64,000 bases of DNA. Origin: Sva-07 sp963728195 (GTDB taxonomy: Bacteria > Actinomycetota > Acidimicrobiia > Acidimicrobiales > Ilumatobacteraceae). The DNA lies in assembly GCA_963728195.1 (NCBI GenBank), contig CAVSIX010000001.1, positions 1-64,000 of the forward strand, given 5' to 3'. Position numbers and translations under genes: made by a program. Each line of letters opens with the position of its first letter. The stretch's first letter is position 1. Shown in pieces: positions 47,101 to 56,121 of the stretch. The notes beneath the pieces were generated by a model. That model searched no databases. It was given only the letters and a program-made list of their open reading frames with translations, and had not been told where the DNA came from.

Positions 47101-47155
47101 CCCGAAATCTGCCTGGATTGTCGCGCTGAGCGCGACGTGTCAGGCATTTTTCGGG
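47101..47155. repeat. Two-tier hairpin repeat, family III, copy 2
   Basis: CCCGAAA and TTTCGGG outer arms, then TGCCTGGA/TCAGGCA, then the inner hairpin GTCGCGC-TGA-GCGCGAC. The inner T-A pair of copy 1 (GTTGCGC/GCGCAAC) is C-G here. It lies between the converging aldo-keto reductase and FtsH-like genes. Confidence 0.75.
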
Positions 47156-47194
47156 CGAGTTGCGGGTCGGGGCGGTGGTGGCGGCGACGAACGG

Positions 47195-48979
47195 TCAGGC
47201 GGTGCGGAGCGGGGGGATGCGGACGGGGCCGCGACGCTCGGTGATGTCGGTGTACTCGGCGACGATCGCCTTGATCTGATCGCCCTCGAGCTCGTCGCTC
47301 TCGCACAGGCCGTTGGCGATGCGCAGCAGCGCCTCGCGGTACTTCGACGTCATCAGTGCCGCCCGCTCGGATCCCTCGACGAGCAACGCCTCAGCGGCCT
47401 CGCGGCTCGACTCGTCCGACAGCACCTTGGCGACCAGGTTCGCGGCCGTCGGAATCGCGGCGGCTTCGAGGCTGAGCAGTCCCGGACCGTTGCCGAGCTG
47501 CCCGACGAGCTGCGACGCGATGTTCGTGGCCACTGCGAGGTCCGACGAGATCCCGCTCGACGCCTCGCCGTACTCCTGGAGTTCGGCTGCCCGACCGGCG
47601 AGTGCGACGCAGATCAGGTCGCGCGCATCGCTCGGCGTCTTGAGGAACCGCTCCTCGACGTCGCCGTGGGCGACCAGGCCGAGCGCCGAAGAACGTCGCA
47701 GCACCGATGCCATCTTCACGTCGCGGCGGGTGAGCACGGCGGTCAGCGCGTGGCCGGCTTCGTGGATGGCGATGCGGCGCCGCTCATCGGGGTGGTAGCC
47801 CATCTCGTGGGCGACGCCGACCTCGGTGACCAGCTGGGCCTGGAGCACGTCGGTGACGTTCATCGACGTGCGGCTGTAGCGCAGCGCGATGATCAACGCC
47901 TCGTCGAGCAGCTTCTCGATCTTCACCGGCGTGTAGCCCGCCGACAGGTCGGCGATCAGCGCTGCGGTGACCGCTTCCTCGTGGTTCTTCTTCGCCAGGT
48001 AGTACTCGGCGATCGCCAAGCGGTCGGCCCGCGGCGGCAGGTTGAAACCGATCACTCGGTCGAACCGTCCGGGACGCAGCAGGGCCGGGTCGAGGTCGGC
48101 GGCGCGGTTGGTCGACGCCACGATCAAGATGTTCGCCTCGCTGCGCTTCGGACGCGGCCGCCGCTTGTCGGCGGGGAGGAATCCGTTGAACCAGTCGATC
48201 AAACCGGCCTTGAACTTCTGCCGGCCGGTCGGCAGGTCGAAGCTCTGCATCTGCACGAGCAGCTCGTTCACGACGCCGACGATGCCTTCGCGCATCGAGC
48301 CGGTGTTCATGCCGCTGCGGGCCCCGCCGATTGCGTCGAACTCCTCGATGTAGCCGATCGCTCCACCCTCGTCACGGGCGGCCTTGCGCAGCGCCTTGAA
48401 GAACGAGCGGATCTTCTTGTTGGTCTGCCCGTAGTACATCGATTGGAACTCGCTGGCGGACACGAAGAGGAAGGGCACGCCGGCCTCCGCTGCCATCGCC
48501 TTCGCGAGGTAGGTCTTGCCCGTGCCAGGAGGACCTTCGAACAGCACGCCGCGACGAGCGTTGCCGCCCATCTCGCGCTGGAACGTCTCCGACGCGAGGA
48601 AGAGGTTCATCGAGTCGATCGCTTCGCGCTTGGTCTGGTCGGCGCCGACGACGTCGTCGAGTCGGATGTTCGAGTCCGACGCGCGCAGCAGCGTGTGCGG
48701 CGAGCGGCCGGCAGTCAGGAACGGGATGAAGATCACCGTACCGAGGATCAGGATCAGGCCGAGCGCGATGATGATCTCGGGATTGCCCATCAGCCATCCC
48801 GGCACGCCGGGGCGGATGGGGTTGTCGTTGACGAGTCGCCAGATGAGAAAGGCGAACACGATCCCGAGCATCACGAGCCATTTCTTCAGGCGCTTCTGAC
48901 GGGTGCGTTCGCGGTTGGCATTGGCGTCGATGTCGTTCCCCGACAGCATCTCGCCGGTGCTCAGTCGTGCCATCTCCAT
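47195..48979 (-). CDS. FtsH-like AAA+ membrane metalloprotease with altered Walker B
   Basis: A 594-residue protein: two N-terminal TM helices (about 33-50 and 68-89), an AAA+ domain with Walker A EGPPGTGKT (149-156) and SRH-region VASTNRAADLDPALLRPGRF, and a C-terminal M41 domain with HEAGHAL and the third ligand Asp in GISSDLAVAT. Differences from FtsH: Walker B reads GYIEEFDAIG instead of FIDEIDA(I/V)G, the pore loop is MYYGQ rather than MFVGV, and an insertion precedes the SRH (LIDWFNGFLPADKRRPRPKR). It is probably a second, divergent FtsH paralogue. GAAGGGGACC upstream may serve as ribosome-binding site. Confidence 0.85.
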   Translation of the reverse strand: MEMARLSTGEMLSGNDIDANANRERTRQKRLKKWLVMLGIVFAFLIWRLVNDNPIRPGVPGWLMGNPEIIIALGLILILGTVIFIPFLTAGRSPHTLLRASDSNIRLDDVVGADQTKREAIDSMNLFLASETFQREMGGNARRGVLFEGPPGTGKTYLAKAMAAEAGVPFLFVSASEFQSMYYGQTNKKIRSFFKALRKAARDEGGAIGYIEEFDAIGGARSGMNTGSMREGIVGVVNELLVQMQSFDLPTGRQKFKAGLIDWFNGFLPADKRRPRPKRSEANILIVASTNRAADLDPALLRPGRFDRVIGFNLPPRADRLAIAEYYLAKKNHEEAVTAALIADLSAGYTPVKIEKLLDEALIIALRYSRTSMNVTDVLQAQLVTEVGVAHEMGYHPDERRRIAIHEAGHALTAVLTRRDVKMASVLRRSSALGLVAHGDVEERFLKTPSDARDLICVALAGRAAELQEYGEASSGISSDLAVATNIASQLVGQLGNGPGLLSLEAAAIPTAANLVAKVLSDESSREAAEALLVEGSERAALMTSKYREALLRIANGLCESDELEGDQIKAIVAEYTDITERRGPVRIPPLRTA

Positions 48980-49007
48980 GGTGGTCCCCTTCGTCGCGGT
49001 GTCGGAG

Positions 49008-49040
49008 CGTTACGCCTGGGGTCTGACCCCTGGCGTAACG
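49008..49040. repeat. 33-nt inverted repeat, family I, copy 6
   Basis: Identical to copy 5 (CGTTACGCC and GGCGTAACG arms). It is the only copy in a divergent intergenic region, 28 nt upstream of the FtsH-like start and 174 nt upstream of kgd. Confidence 0.9.
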
Positions 49041-49089
49041 GCTGGTCACCGAACGTAGTCCGGCAGCACGGTGCGTGATCTACGATGCC

Positions 49090-49117
49090 GGTCAAGCTTC
49101 GGTCAAGCTTCCGTCAA
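49090..49117 (+). promoter_or_regulatory. Direct repeats in the kgd upstream region
   Basis: GGTCAAGCTTC occurs twice in direct succession (49090-49100, 49101-49111), followed by CGTCAA. The 11-nt period is about one helical turn, as for cooperative protein binding. No regulator is assignable. Confidence 0.3.
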
Positions 49118-49214
49118 CCCGTCCGGCACCCGCCGGCACCGCCGTCGGCCGCATCCAACGGGTCCTGCGGCCGTCTCGCGACCGGCCGGTTCCGCCGAGC
49201 AACCGACGGGTACC

Positions 49215-52200
49215 ATGTCCCGCGTGGCAGCACCAGATGGTCAAGGTTCGGGGTTCGGAGCGAACTCGTGGCTCGTCGAAGAGATGTACGAGCAGTTCGT
49301 GGCCGACCCGGCGTCGGTGAGTGCCTCGTGGCAGGAGTTCTTCGCCGACTACCAGTCGCAGGCGCCCGGCGTGGCCGCCGCTGCAGCGACGTCGCCGGCG
49401 GTGCGGGCGGTCGCCGACGCCCATCGTGCACCCGATGACGACGCCCGCTCCAACGGCTCGGGAGCGGCCGCCGCAGCGCCAGCTCCATCGACCCCTGCCG
49501 CGCCGACACCGGCTCCTGCTCCGGCGCCCGCCGCGCCCGCTGCCGCGCCGGCGACGTCCGCGAACACCCCGGAGACCGGTGACGCCGAGGCGGAGGAGCC
49601 CGGCAAGCCGATCCGCGGCGCCGGCGCCGCGATCGCGGCGAACATGGAGCGCAGCCTCACCGTGCCGACGGCGACCAGCTTCCGCAACGTTCCCGCCAAG
49701 CTGCTCGAGATCAACCGCAAGGTGATCAACGGCTTCCGCGCTCGCACCGGCCAGACGAAGATCAGCTTCACCCATCTGATCGGCTACGCGATCGTGCGTG
49801 CCATCGCCGACGAGGTGCCGGCGATGAAGAACACCTACGTCGAAGGTGCCGACGGCAAGCCGCGCCTGGTGCAGAACGAGCACGTCAACATGGGCCTCGC
49901 CGTCGACGTCGAGAAGGCGGGGGGTCGCACGCTGGTCGTGCCGGTGCTGCGCGATGCCGACACGCTCGACTTCAACGGCTTCCTCGCCGCCTACGAGGAG
50001 ATCATCCGCAAGGTCAAGACCAACAAGCTCACCGTCGACGACTTCCAGGGTGCCAACGTCAGCCTCACCAACCCGGGCACGATCGGCACGGTGCAATCCG
50101 TGCCGCGCCTGATGCCCGGCCAGGCGGTCATCGTCGGCGTCGGCAGCATCGACTATCCCGCCGAGTTCGAGGGTGCCGATCGTCGCAACCTCAGCTCGCT
50201 CGGCGTCAGCAAGGTCGTCACGGTCACGAGTACCTACGACCACCGCATCATCCAGGGCGCCGAGTCGGGCCTGTTCCTCAAGCGGGTGCACGAGCTGCTG
50301 CTCGGCGAACACGACTTCTACGAAGACGTGTTCCAGGCGCTCGACATGCCGTACGAGGCGGTCAAGTGGCGGCCGGACACGTTCGCCATCGACCGCGAAG
50401 AGGCGATGCTCGCGAAGCAGATGGCCGTCGCCAAGCTGATCCGCGTCCACCGCGTGCGCGGACACCTGATCGCCGACCTCGACCCGTTGCGGTGGAAGGA
50501 ACCGCTGACCCCGCGCGAGCTCGACCCGGCCACCTACGGCCTGACGATCTGGGACCTCGACCGCGAGTTCCTCACCGACGGAGTCGGCGGTGTCGACAAG
50601 ATGCGCCTCGGCGACCTGCTCGGCGTGTTGCGCGACGCGTACTGCCGCACGATCGGCGTCGAGTACATGCACATCCAGAACACCGACGAACAGCAGTGGA
50701 TCCAGGAGCAGTTCGAGGGCGCGCAGCCCGCGATGTCCAAGGAGCGCAAGCACCGCATCCTCGAACGGCTCAATGCGGCGGAGAGCTTCGAGAAGTTCCT
50801 GGCGACGAAGTACGTCGGCACGAAGCGTTTCGGGATCGAGGGCGCCGAGTCGGCGATCCCGGTCCTCGACGAGATCCTGTCGAACGCTGCCGACGCCGAG
50901 TTCGACGCTGCCGTGCTCGGCATGGCGCACCGTGGCCGCCTCAACGTGCTGTCGAACATCATGGGCAAGAGCTACGAGGCGATCTTCTCCGAATTCGAGG
51001 GTCACGTCGACCCGTCGTCGGTGCAGGGCTCCGGCGACGTCAAGTACCACCTCGGGATGAAGGGCAAGTACGTCAGCCCGTCGGGCGCCGACGTGGCGAT
51101 CGAACTGGCCGCGAACCCCAGCCACCTCGAGACCGTCGGCCCGATCGTGATGGGCATGGCCCGCTCGCTCCAGGACCAGATCGAACCGCCCGGCGCCTTC
51201 AGCGTCCTGCCGGTGCTGATCCACGGCGACGCCGCATTCGCAGGTCAGGGTGTCGTCGCCGAATCGCTCGCGATGAGCGACATCGGCGGGTACCGCATCG
51301 GCGGCACGATCCACCTGATCATCAACAACCAGATCGGCTTCACGACGGCGCCGCAGTACGCGCGCTCGTCGCTGTACTGCTCCGACGTGGCGAAGACGAT
51401 CCAGGCGCCGATCTTCCACGTCAACGGCGACGATCCCGAAGCGTGTGTGCGCGTCGCGGAGTTGGCATGGGAGTACCGCCAGCGCTTCCACAAGGACGTC
51501 GTGATCGACATGGTGTGCTACCGGCGTCACGGCCACAACGAGGGTGACGATCCGAGCTACACCCAGCCGCTGATGTACAAGGCGATCTCCGAGCGGCGAA
51601 GCGTCCGCAAGCTCTACGTCGAGTCACTGGTGCGGCGCGGCGACATCACCGTCGACGAGGCCGAGGACGCGCTGAGCGATTTCCACGACAAGCTCCAGGT
51701 GGCACTCGACGAGACCCGTTCGCACGCTCCTGCGTCGTTTCCGGTGCCGAAGCCGCCGCGGCCGCTCGGTGTGCTCCCGCACATCCCGACCGGCGTCGAA
51801 CGTCCGGTGCTCGACCGCATCTTCTCCAAGCTGACGGAGTATCCGGAGGGCTTCACGATTCATCCGAAGCTGGCCCGCCAGTTCGAGGGGCGTTCCAAGC
51901 TCTACGCCGACGGCGAGGTCGACTGGGCGACCGCTGAGGCGCTGGCGATGGGATCGCTCGTGCTCGAAGGCCATCCGGTTCGTCTGGCCGGCCAGGACTC
52001 GCGGCGCGGCACGTTCAGCCAGCGTCATGCGGCACTGATCGACTTCGACACCGGCGAGCCGTGGATCCCGCTCGACGACCTCGGCACCGACGATCACTTC
52101 TGGGTGTTCGACTCGCTGCTGTCGGAGTACGCCGCGCTCGGTTTCGAGTACGGCTACAGCCACGCCAATCCGAACGCACTCGTGCTGTGGGAGGCGCAGT

Positions 52201-52937
52201 TCGGCGACTTCATCAACGGCGCCCAGATCGTGATCGACCAGTACATCGTCGCCGCCGAGGACAAGTGGGACCAGCGCAACGGCGTCGTGCTGCTGCTGCC
52301 TCACGGCTATGAAGGCCAGGGTCCCGAGCACAGCTCGGCACGCATCGAGCGCTTCATGACCCTCGCTGCCGAGGACAACATGCAGATCGTCAACACGACG
52401 ACCGCCGCCAACTACTTCCATCTGTTACGACGCCAGGTGCACAGCGAGCGCCGGACACCGCTGATCGTGTTCAGCCCGAAGCAGGGCCTGCGCATGAAGC
52501 AGACGCGCTCACCGATCGACGCGCTCACCGCTGGGTCGTTCCAGGAGGTGCTCGACGACCCGGGCGACATCGATCCCGGCGCCGTCACCCGCATCGTGTT
52601 CTGCTCGGGCAAGGTCGCGTGGGACGCGATCGACGAACGCAACCGTCGTGGCGCCCCGGTCGCGGTGGTGCGGATCGAGCAGCTGTATCCGTTGCCGATC
52701 GAGCAGATGCAGGAGATCCTGCAGAAGTATCCCAACGCCCGCGAGCTGCGCTGGCTCCAGGAGGAGCCCGAGAACATGGGCGCGTGGAATTTCATCGAGC
52801 ACCACACGTGGCGCGTCAAGGAGCAGGGCTACGACCTGCGCCACGTGACCCGCGTCGAGTCCGGCAGCCCCGCCACCGGCTCGAAGGCGATCCACGACCA
52901 GGAGCTTGCAGACCTCATGGAGCGCACCTTCCGCTGA
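49215..52937 (+). CDS. kgd: Multifunctional 2-oxoglutarate metabolism enzyme (E1-E2 fusion, Kgd)
   Basis: A 1240-residue actinobacterial Kgd/OdhA. The N-terminal SucA-type segment (GANSWLVEEMYEQFVADP) leads to an Ala/Pro-rich linker (about 75-125). An E2 acyltransferase core without lipoyl domain follows (SFRNVPAKLLEINRKVINGF, STYDHRIIQGAESG), then the E1 thiamine-dependent part (AHRGRLNVLSNI, HGDAAFAGQGVV, LIINNQIGFTT, CYRRHGHNEGDDPSYTQP, HSSARIERF). It feeds 2-oxoglutarate into the TCA cycle as dehydrogenase with separate E2/E3, or as decarboxylase. ATG 49215 is used; GTG 49224 is an alternative, being 7 nt after a TACCAT hexamer. Confidence 0.95.
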   Translation: MSRVAAPDGQGSGFGANSWLVEEMYEQFVADPASVSASWQEFFADYQSQAPGVAAAAATSPAVRAVADAHRAPDDDARSNGSGAAAAAPAPSTPAAPTPAPAPAPAAPAAAPATSANTPETGDAEAEEPGKPIRGAGAAIAANMERSLTVPTATSFRNVPAKLLEINRKVINGFRARTGQTKISFTHLIGYAIVRAIADEVPAMKNTYVEGADGKPRLVQNEHVNMGLAVDVEKAGGRTLVVPVLRDADTLDFNGFLAAYEEIIRKVKTNKLTVDDFQGANVSLTNPGTIGTVQSVPRLMPGQAVIVGVGSIDYPAEFEGADRRNLSSLGVSKVVTVTSTYDHRIIQGAESGLFLKRVHELLLGEHDFYEDVFQALDMPYEAVKWRPDTFAIDREEAMLAKQMAVAKLIRVHRVRGHLIADLDPLRWKEPLTPRELDPATYGLTIWDLDREFLTDGVGGVDKMRLGDLLGVLRDAYCRTIGVEYMHIQNTDEQQWIQEQFEGAQPAMSKERKHRILERLNAAESFEKFLATKYVGTKRFGIEGAESAIPVLDEILSNAADAEFDAAVLGMAHRGRLNVLSNIMGKSYEAIFSEFEGHVDPSSVQGSGDVKYHLGMKGKYVSPSGADVAIELAANPSHLETVGPIVMGMARSLQDQIEPPGAFSVLPVLIHGDAAFAGQGVVAESLAMSDIGGYRIGGTIHLIINNQIGFTTAPQYARSSLYCSDVAKTIQAPIFHVNGDDPEACVRVAELAWEYRQRFHKDVVIDMVCYRRHGHNEGDDPSYTQPLMYKAISERRSVRKLYVESLVRRGDITVDEAEDALSDFHDKLQVALDETRSHAPASFPVPKPPRPLGVLPHIPTGVERPVLDRIFSKLTEYPEGFTIHPKLARQFEGRSKLYADGEVDWATAEALAMGSLVLEGHPVRLAGQDSRRGTFSQRHAALIDFDTGEPWIPLDDLGTDDHFWVFDSLLSEYAALGFEYGYSHANPNALVLWEAQFGDFINGAQIVIDQYIVAAEDKWDQRNGVVLLLPHGYEGQGPEHSSARIERFMTLAAEDNMQIVNTTTAANYFHLLRRQVHSERRTPLIVFSPKQGLRMKQTRSPIDALTAGSFQEVLDDPGDIDPGAVTRIVFCSGKVAWDAIDERNRRGAPVAVVRIEQLYPLPIEQMQEILQKYPNARELRWLQEEPENMGAWNFIEHHTWRVKEQGYDLRHVTRVESGSPATGSKAIHDQELADLMERTFR

Positions 52938-53015
52938 AGCGGGCGAACCGATCCCACCTCAGACCCGCCTCAGGGTTTGCGGAGCGCGATTTCCGAGCAT
53001 GCGTTCCAGCTCTGC

Positions 53016-53114
53016 GATGAGCGAAGTGTCGGTATGTGGTCGGTTCGCTCATCGGTGGGTGGGGTGGGCGGCGTGCGATGAGCGAAGTGTCGGTATGTGG
53101 TCGGTTGGCTCATC
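53016..53114. repeat. Tandem pair of 38-nt inverted repeats, family II (copies f and g)
   Basis: Copies at 53016-53053 and 53077-53114 (61-nt period) share the private interior GTGTCGGTATGTGG. Copy g has one arm mismatch (TTGGCTCATC). The pair lies between the converging kgd and HAD genes. Confidence 0.9.
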
Positions 53115-53131
53115 GGTGGGTGGGGCGAGGA

Positions 53132-53749
53132 TCAGCGGAGGGGGATGCCGAGCACGGCTTCGAGTTCGGCGATGGCGGGTTCGGCGGCGCCGACCTTGAT
53201 CGTGGTCATGCCCATTGCCTTCGCCGGCTTGAGATTGACGCCCAGGTCGTCGAGGAACACGCACTCGCTCGGCTCGACGCCGACGAGTTCGCAGGCGATC
53301 TCGTAGAAGCGCGGCTCGGGCTTGCGGCAACCGACCTTGCTCGACTCGACCACGTGGTCGAACATCACCATCACGTCGCCCACCTCCATGCGTTGCTCGC
53401 CGCCGACGACGTTGTTCGTGAGACACGCAGTGCGGTAACCGGCACGGATCACCCGGTCGAGTGCCGTCACCATCTCCGGGCGGATCTCGCCCGACAGCAA
53501 CCCCAACACATCGGCGCCGGGAATCCGGTGCCCGAGCGCCTCGGATTCGTCGGCGAACAGGCCGTCGAACTCCTCGGGGGTGACGTCGTTGCGTTCGAGC
53601 AGCGCCCACGCGTTCGTGTCGGGGTTCGTGGCATTGACCCCGCGGATGAAGTCGGCGCGAAGCCCGTGGGCAGCCTCGTATCGGTTGAACGCTTCGAAGG
53701 GACTCGACAGGATCACGCCGCCGAAATCCCACAACACTGCTCGGATCAT
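53132..53749 (-). CDS. HAD-superfamily hydrolase (subfamily IA)
   Basis: A 205-residue HAD phosphatase-fold protein. Motif I is AVLWDFGGVIL, where the usual DxD is DFG, as in the epoxide-hydrolase/ACAD10-like subgroup. Motif II is ACLTNN, motif III Lys lies in VGCRKPEPRFYEIA, and motif IV is CVFLDDLGVNLKPAKAMGM. The helical cap lies between motifs I and II. The second motif I Asp is replaced by Gly, so phosphatase activity is doubtful. It diverges from the NYN-S1 gene. Confidence 0.85.
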   Translation of the reverse strand: MIRAVLWDFGGVILSSPFEAFNRYEAAHGLRADFIRGVNATNPDTNAWALLERNDVTPEEFDGLFADESEALGHRIPGADVLGLLSGEIRPEMVTALDRVIRAGYRTACLTNNVVGGEQRMEVGDVMVMFDHVVESSKVGCRKPEPRFYEIACELVGVEPSECVFLDDLGVNLKPAKAMGMTTIKVGAAEPAIAELEAVLGIPLR

Positions 53750-53852
53750 GGTCGGCGAGCCTACGATGGCGCTGCGGCAGCGGACGTGATCGACCCGGGT
53801 TGATCCTCGGTCATCTCGCCCCGCGGGCTGCTACGACTCAGGAAGAGAAGCA

Positions 53853-55346
53853 ATGACATCATCAAAGGGGCCCAGCCACGTCGTGGTCGACGGGTCCAAC
53901 ATCGCCACCGAGGGCCGCTCGCTGCCCAGCCTCGCTCAGTTGAACGAGGCGGTGATGGCGTTCATGGAGGAGTATCCGAACACCTCGGTCACCGTGGTCG
54001 TCGACGCCACGTTCGGCCATCGCATCGACAAGTCCGAGAACAAGGAGTTCGAGGAGGGCATCTCGAACAACGAACTCGTCGCTCCTCCCGCCGGTGCCGT
54101 CGGTCGCGGCGATGCCTTCGTGCTCAGCATCGCCCAGAAGGCCAATGCGTCGATCCTGTCCAACGACTCGTTCCAGGAGTTCCACGGCGATTACGAGTGG
54201 CTCTTCGACGAGGGCCGTCTGATCGGCGGCAAGCCGGTGCCGCACGTCGGCTGGGTGTTCGTCGATCGTCTGCCCGTTCGTGGACCGGTGAGCCGCAAGG
54301 CGACCGGATCGTCGCGTGGCGGTGGGCGTCGCAGTTCGAAGAAGGACAGCGACAAGGGACGCAGCGGGCGCAAGGCGAGTGCTGCCGCGATGGAGCCGAT
54401 GCCGGTGCCGAAGTCGCCGCCGCCCTCACGCAAGAAGTCAGAAGCCGCAGCAGCGTCGGAACCCGAGACCCAGAAGGGCAGCGACGGGGGCCGTCGGGAA
54501 CGGGCACCGAAGGCAGGCGAGGCCGTCAACGAACTGATGCCGTTCCTCGAGTTCGTCGAGCATCATCCGGTCGGCACGAGCGTGAACGGCACCGTCGAGT
54601 CGTACTCGTCGCACGGCGCGTACATCTCGATCGGTGAGAACGGCGTGCGGGGATACGTACCGTTGCGTCTGATGGCCGATCCGGCGCCGACCAGTGCCCG
54701 CAAGGTGATGAAACTCGGCGAGTCGGTGACGCTCGTGGTCGTGAGTTTCGCGCCGATGCGACGCAGTATCGACTGTGCGATGCCCGACATGGCCGAAGCG
54801 GCGATCGCCGATGCGAAGGCCGAGCAGGCAGCTGAAGCCGCGGCCGAACGCGAGGCCGACACCGGCGGCACGAAGAACGCCCCGACGAAGAAGTCGGCGG
54901 GCGACAAACCCGCGGGCGCGAAGGCTCCGGCGAAGAAGTCGACGCGCAGGTCGCCGGCGAAGAAGGCAGCTGCGAAGGAGCCGGCCGCCGACCAACCGTC
55001 CGACGAGCAGCCGACCGAGGCGCGCTCCGAGCAAGCCCCCGCCGAGCAAGCCCCCGCCAAGAGGGCTCCGGCGAAGAAGGCGCCGGCGAAGAAGGCTCCC
55101 GCCAAGAAGGCTCCCGCCAAGAAGGCCGCATCGAAGACGGCTCCGGCGAAGAGGGCTCCGGCGAAGAAGGCTCCGGCGAAGAAGGCGCCGGCCAAGAAGG
55201 CTCCCGCCAAGAAGGCCGCATCGAAGACGGCTCCGGCGAAGAAGGCTCCGGCGAAGAAGGCGCCGGCCAAGAAGGCTCCCGCCAAGAAGGCCGCAGCGAA
55301 GAAGGCGCCGGCAAAGAACACGTCACCATCGGACCAGGAACGGTGA
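53853..55346 (+). CDS. NYN/PIN-type ribonuclease domain fused to S1 domain and histone-H1-like tail
   Basis: A 497-residue three-part protein. Residues 1-150 are an NYN (Zc3h12a-like PIN) nuclease: HVVVDGSNIATEG, VTVVVDATFGHRID, GRGDAFVLSIAQKANASILS and NDSFQEF give the acidic cluster of metal-dependent RNases. A basic Ser/Lys linker follows, then an S1-type OB fold at about 235-310 (GTSVNGTVESYSSHGAYISI, GVRGYVPLRLMADP). The last ~165 residues are Ala/Lys/Pro-rich with PAKKA repeats like histone H1 or mycobacterial HupB. RNA cleavage with nucleic-acid tethering is inferred; no such protein is known to me by name. GAAGAGAAG precedes ATG 53853. xthA follows after 1 nt. Confidence 0.82.
   Translation: MTSSKGPSHVVVDGSNIATEGRSLPSLAQLNEAVMAFMEEYPNTSVTVVVDATFGHRIDKSENKEFEEGISNNELVAPPAGAVGRGDAFVLSIAQKANASILSNDSFQEFHGDYEWLFDEGRLIGGKPVPHVGWVFVDRLPVRGPVSRKATGSSRGGGRRSSKKDSDKGRSGRKASAAAMEPMPVPKSPPPSRKKSEAAAASEPETQKGSDGGRRERAPKAGEAVNELMPFLEFVEHHPVGTSVNGTVESYSSHGAYISIGENGVRGYVPLRLMADPAPTSARKVMKLGESVTLVVVSFAPMRRSIDCAMPDMAEAAIADAKAEQAAEAAAEREADTGGTKNAPTKKSAGDKPAGAKAPAKKSTRRSPAKKAAAKEPAADQPSDEQPTEARSEQAPAEQAPAKRAPAKKAPAKKAPAKKAPAKKAASKTAPAKRAPAKKAPAKKAPAKKAPAKKAASKTAPAKKAPAKKAPAKKAPAKKAAAKKAPAKNTSPSDQER
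55055..55320 (+). repeat. Tandem coding repeats in the AKKAP tail
   Basis: The tail is built of GCTCC(G/C)GC(G/C)AAGAAG-type 15-nt units encoding APAKK. Above that is a 90-nt (30-residue) period: the KKAASKT-APAK block recurs at 55125 and 55215 almost unchanged. Such repeats expand and contract easily by slippage. Confidence 0.85.
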
Positions 55347-55347
55347 C

Positions 55348-56121
55348 GTGAGGGTCGCCACCTGGAACATCAACTCGCTGCGCGCCCGCCAGGAGCGCGT
55401 CGAGGAATGGATCGCTGACGTCCAGCCCGACGTGCTCCTCCTACAGGAGACCAAGCTCGCCGACGACGCGTTTCCTGCGCTCGCGTTCAGCGCCCTCGGC
55501 TACGAGAGTGCGCACTATGGCCAGGGTCAGTGGAACGGGGTCGCCATCCTGTCCAGGATCGGGCTCGGCGACGTCGTCACCAACTTCGCCGGTGGCGTCG
55601 AGGCCGACCCCGACGCCCGCATCATCACCGCCACCTGTGGTGGTGTGCGCGTGAGCAGCGTCTACGTCCCGAACGGCCGCTCGCTGGACGACGACCACTA
55701 CACCTACAAGCTGTCGTGGCTCGACCGGCTCGTTGCCCACCTCGGTGCCGACACCGATCCGGCGCGCGACGTGATCGTCGGCGGCGACTACAACATCGCA
55801 CCCGACAATCGCGACGTGTACAACCCGGCCAAGCTGGTCGGCGCCACGCACGTCAGTGCGCCCGAGCGTGACCGACTGGCTGCGCTCGAGGCGTGGGGGC
55901 TCGTCGACGTCTTCCGCGAGCAGCACGCCGGCGACCGCATCTACTCGTGGTGGGACTACCGGGCCGGCGACTTCCACCAGGGTCGTGGCATGCGCATCGA
56001 CCTCCTGATGTGTTCGGCGTCGGTCGCGAAGCGCGCCGAATGGTGCGTCGTCGACCGCAACGCCCGCAAGGGCAAGCAGCCGAGCGATCACGCTCCGGTC
56101 ATCGTCGACCTGGCCGACTGA
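55348..56121 (+). CDS. xthA: Exodeoxyribonuclease III (AP endonuclease)
   Basis: A 257-residue ExoIII of the EEP fold: MRVATWNINSLRARQERVEE, VLLLQETKLADD (Glu metal ligand), VSSVYVPNGRSLDDDHYTYK, VIVGGDYNIAPDNRDVYNP (D-x-N), YSWWDYRAGDFHQGRGMRID and the final SDHAPVIVDL. It cuts abasic sites in base-excision repair. The start GTG 55348 is 1 nt after the NYN-S1 gene stop, so the two genes are almost certainly co-transcribed. The 3' end overlaps the converging helicase gene by 34 nt. Confidence 0.94.
   Translation: MRVATWNINSLRARQERVEEWIADVQPDVLLLQETKLADDAFPALAFSALGYESAHYGQGQWNGVAILSRIGLGDVVTNFAGGVEADPDARIITATCGGVRVSSVYVPNGRSLDDDHYTYKLSWLDRLVAHLGADTDPARDVIVGGDYNIAPDNRDVYNPAKLVGATHVSAPERDRLAALEAWGLVDVFREQHAGDRIYSWWDYRAGDFHQGRGMRIDLLMCSASVAKRAEWCVVDRNARKGKQPSDHAPVIVDLAD

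Noticed and set aside
53097..53306. Small plus-strand ORFs around 53000-53300 starting inside the repeats.
   Set aside because: They begin in family II elements and run antisense to the HAD hydrolase gene. No independent coding evidence.
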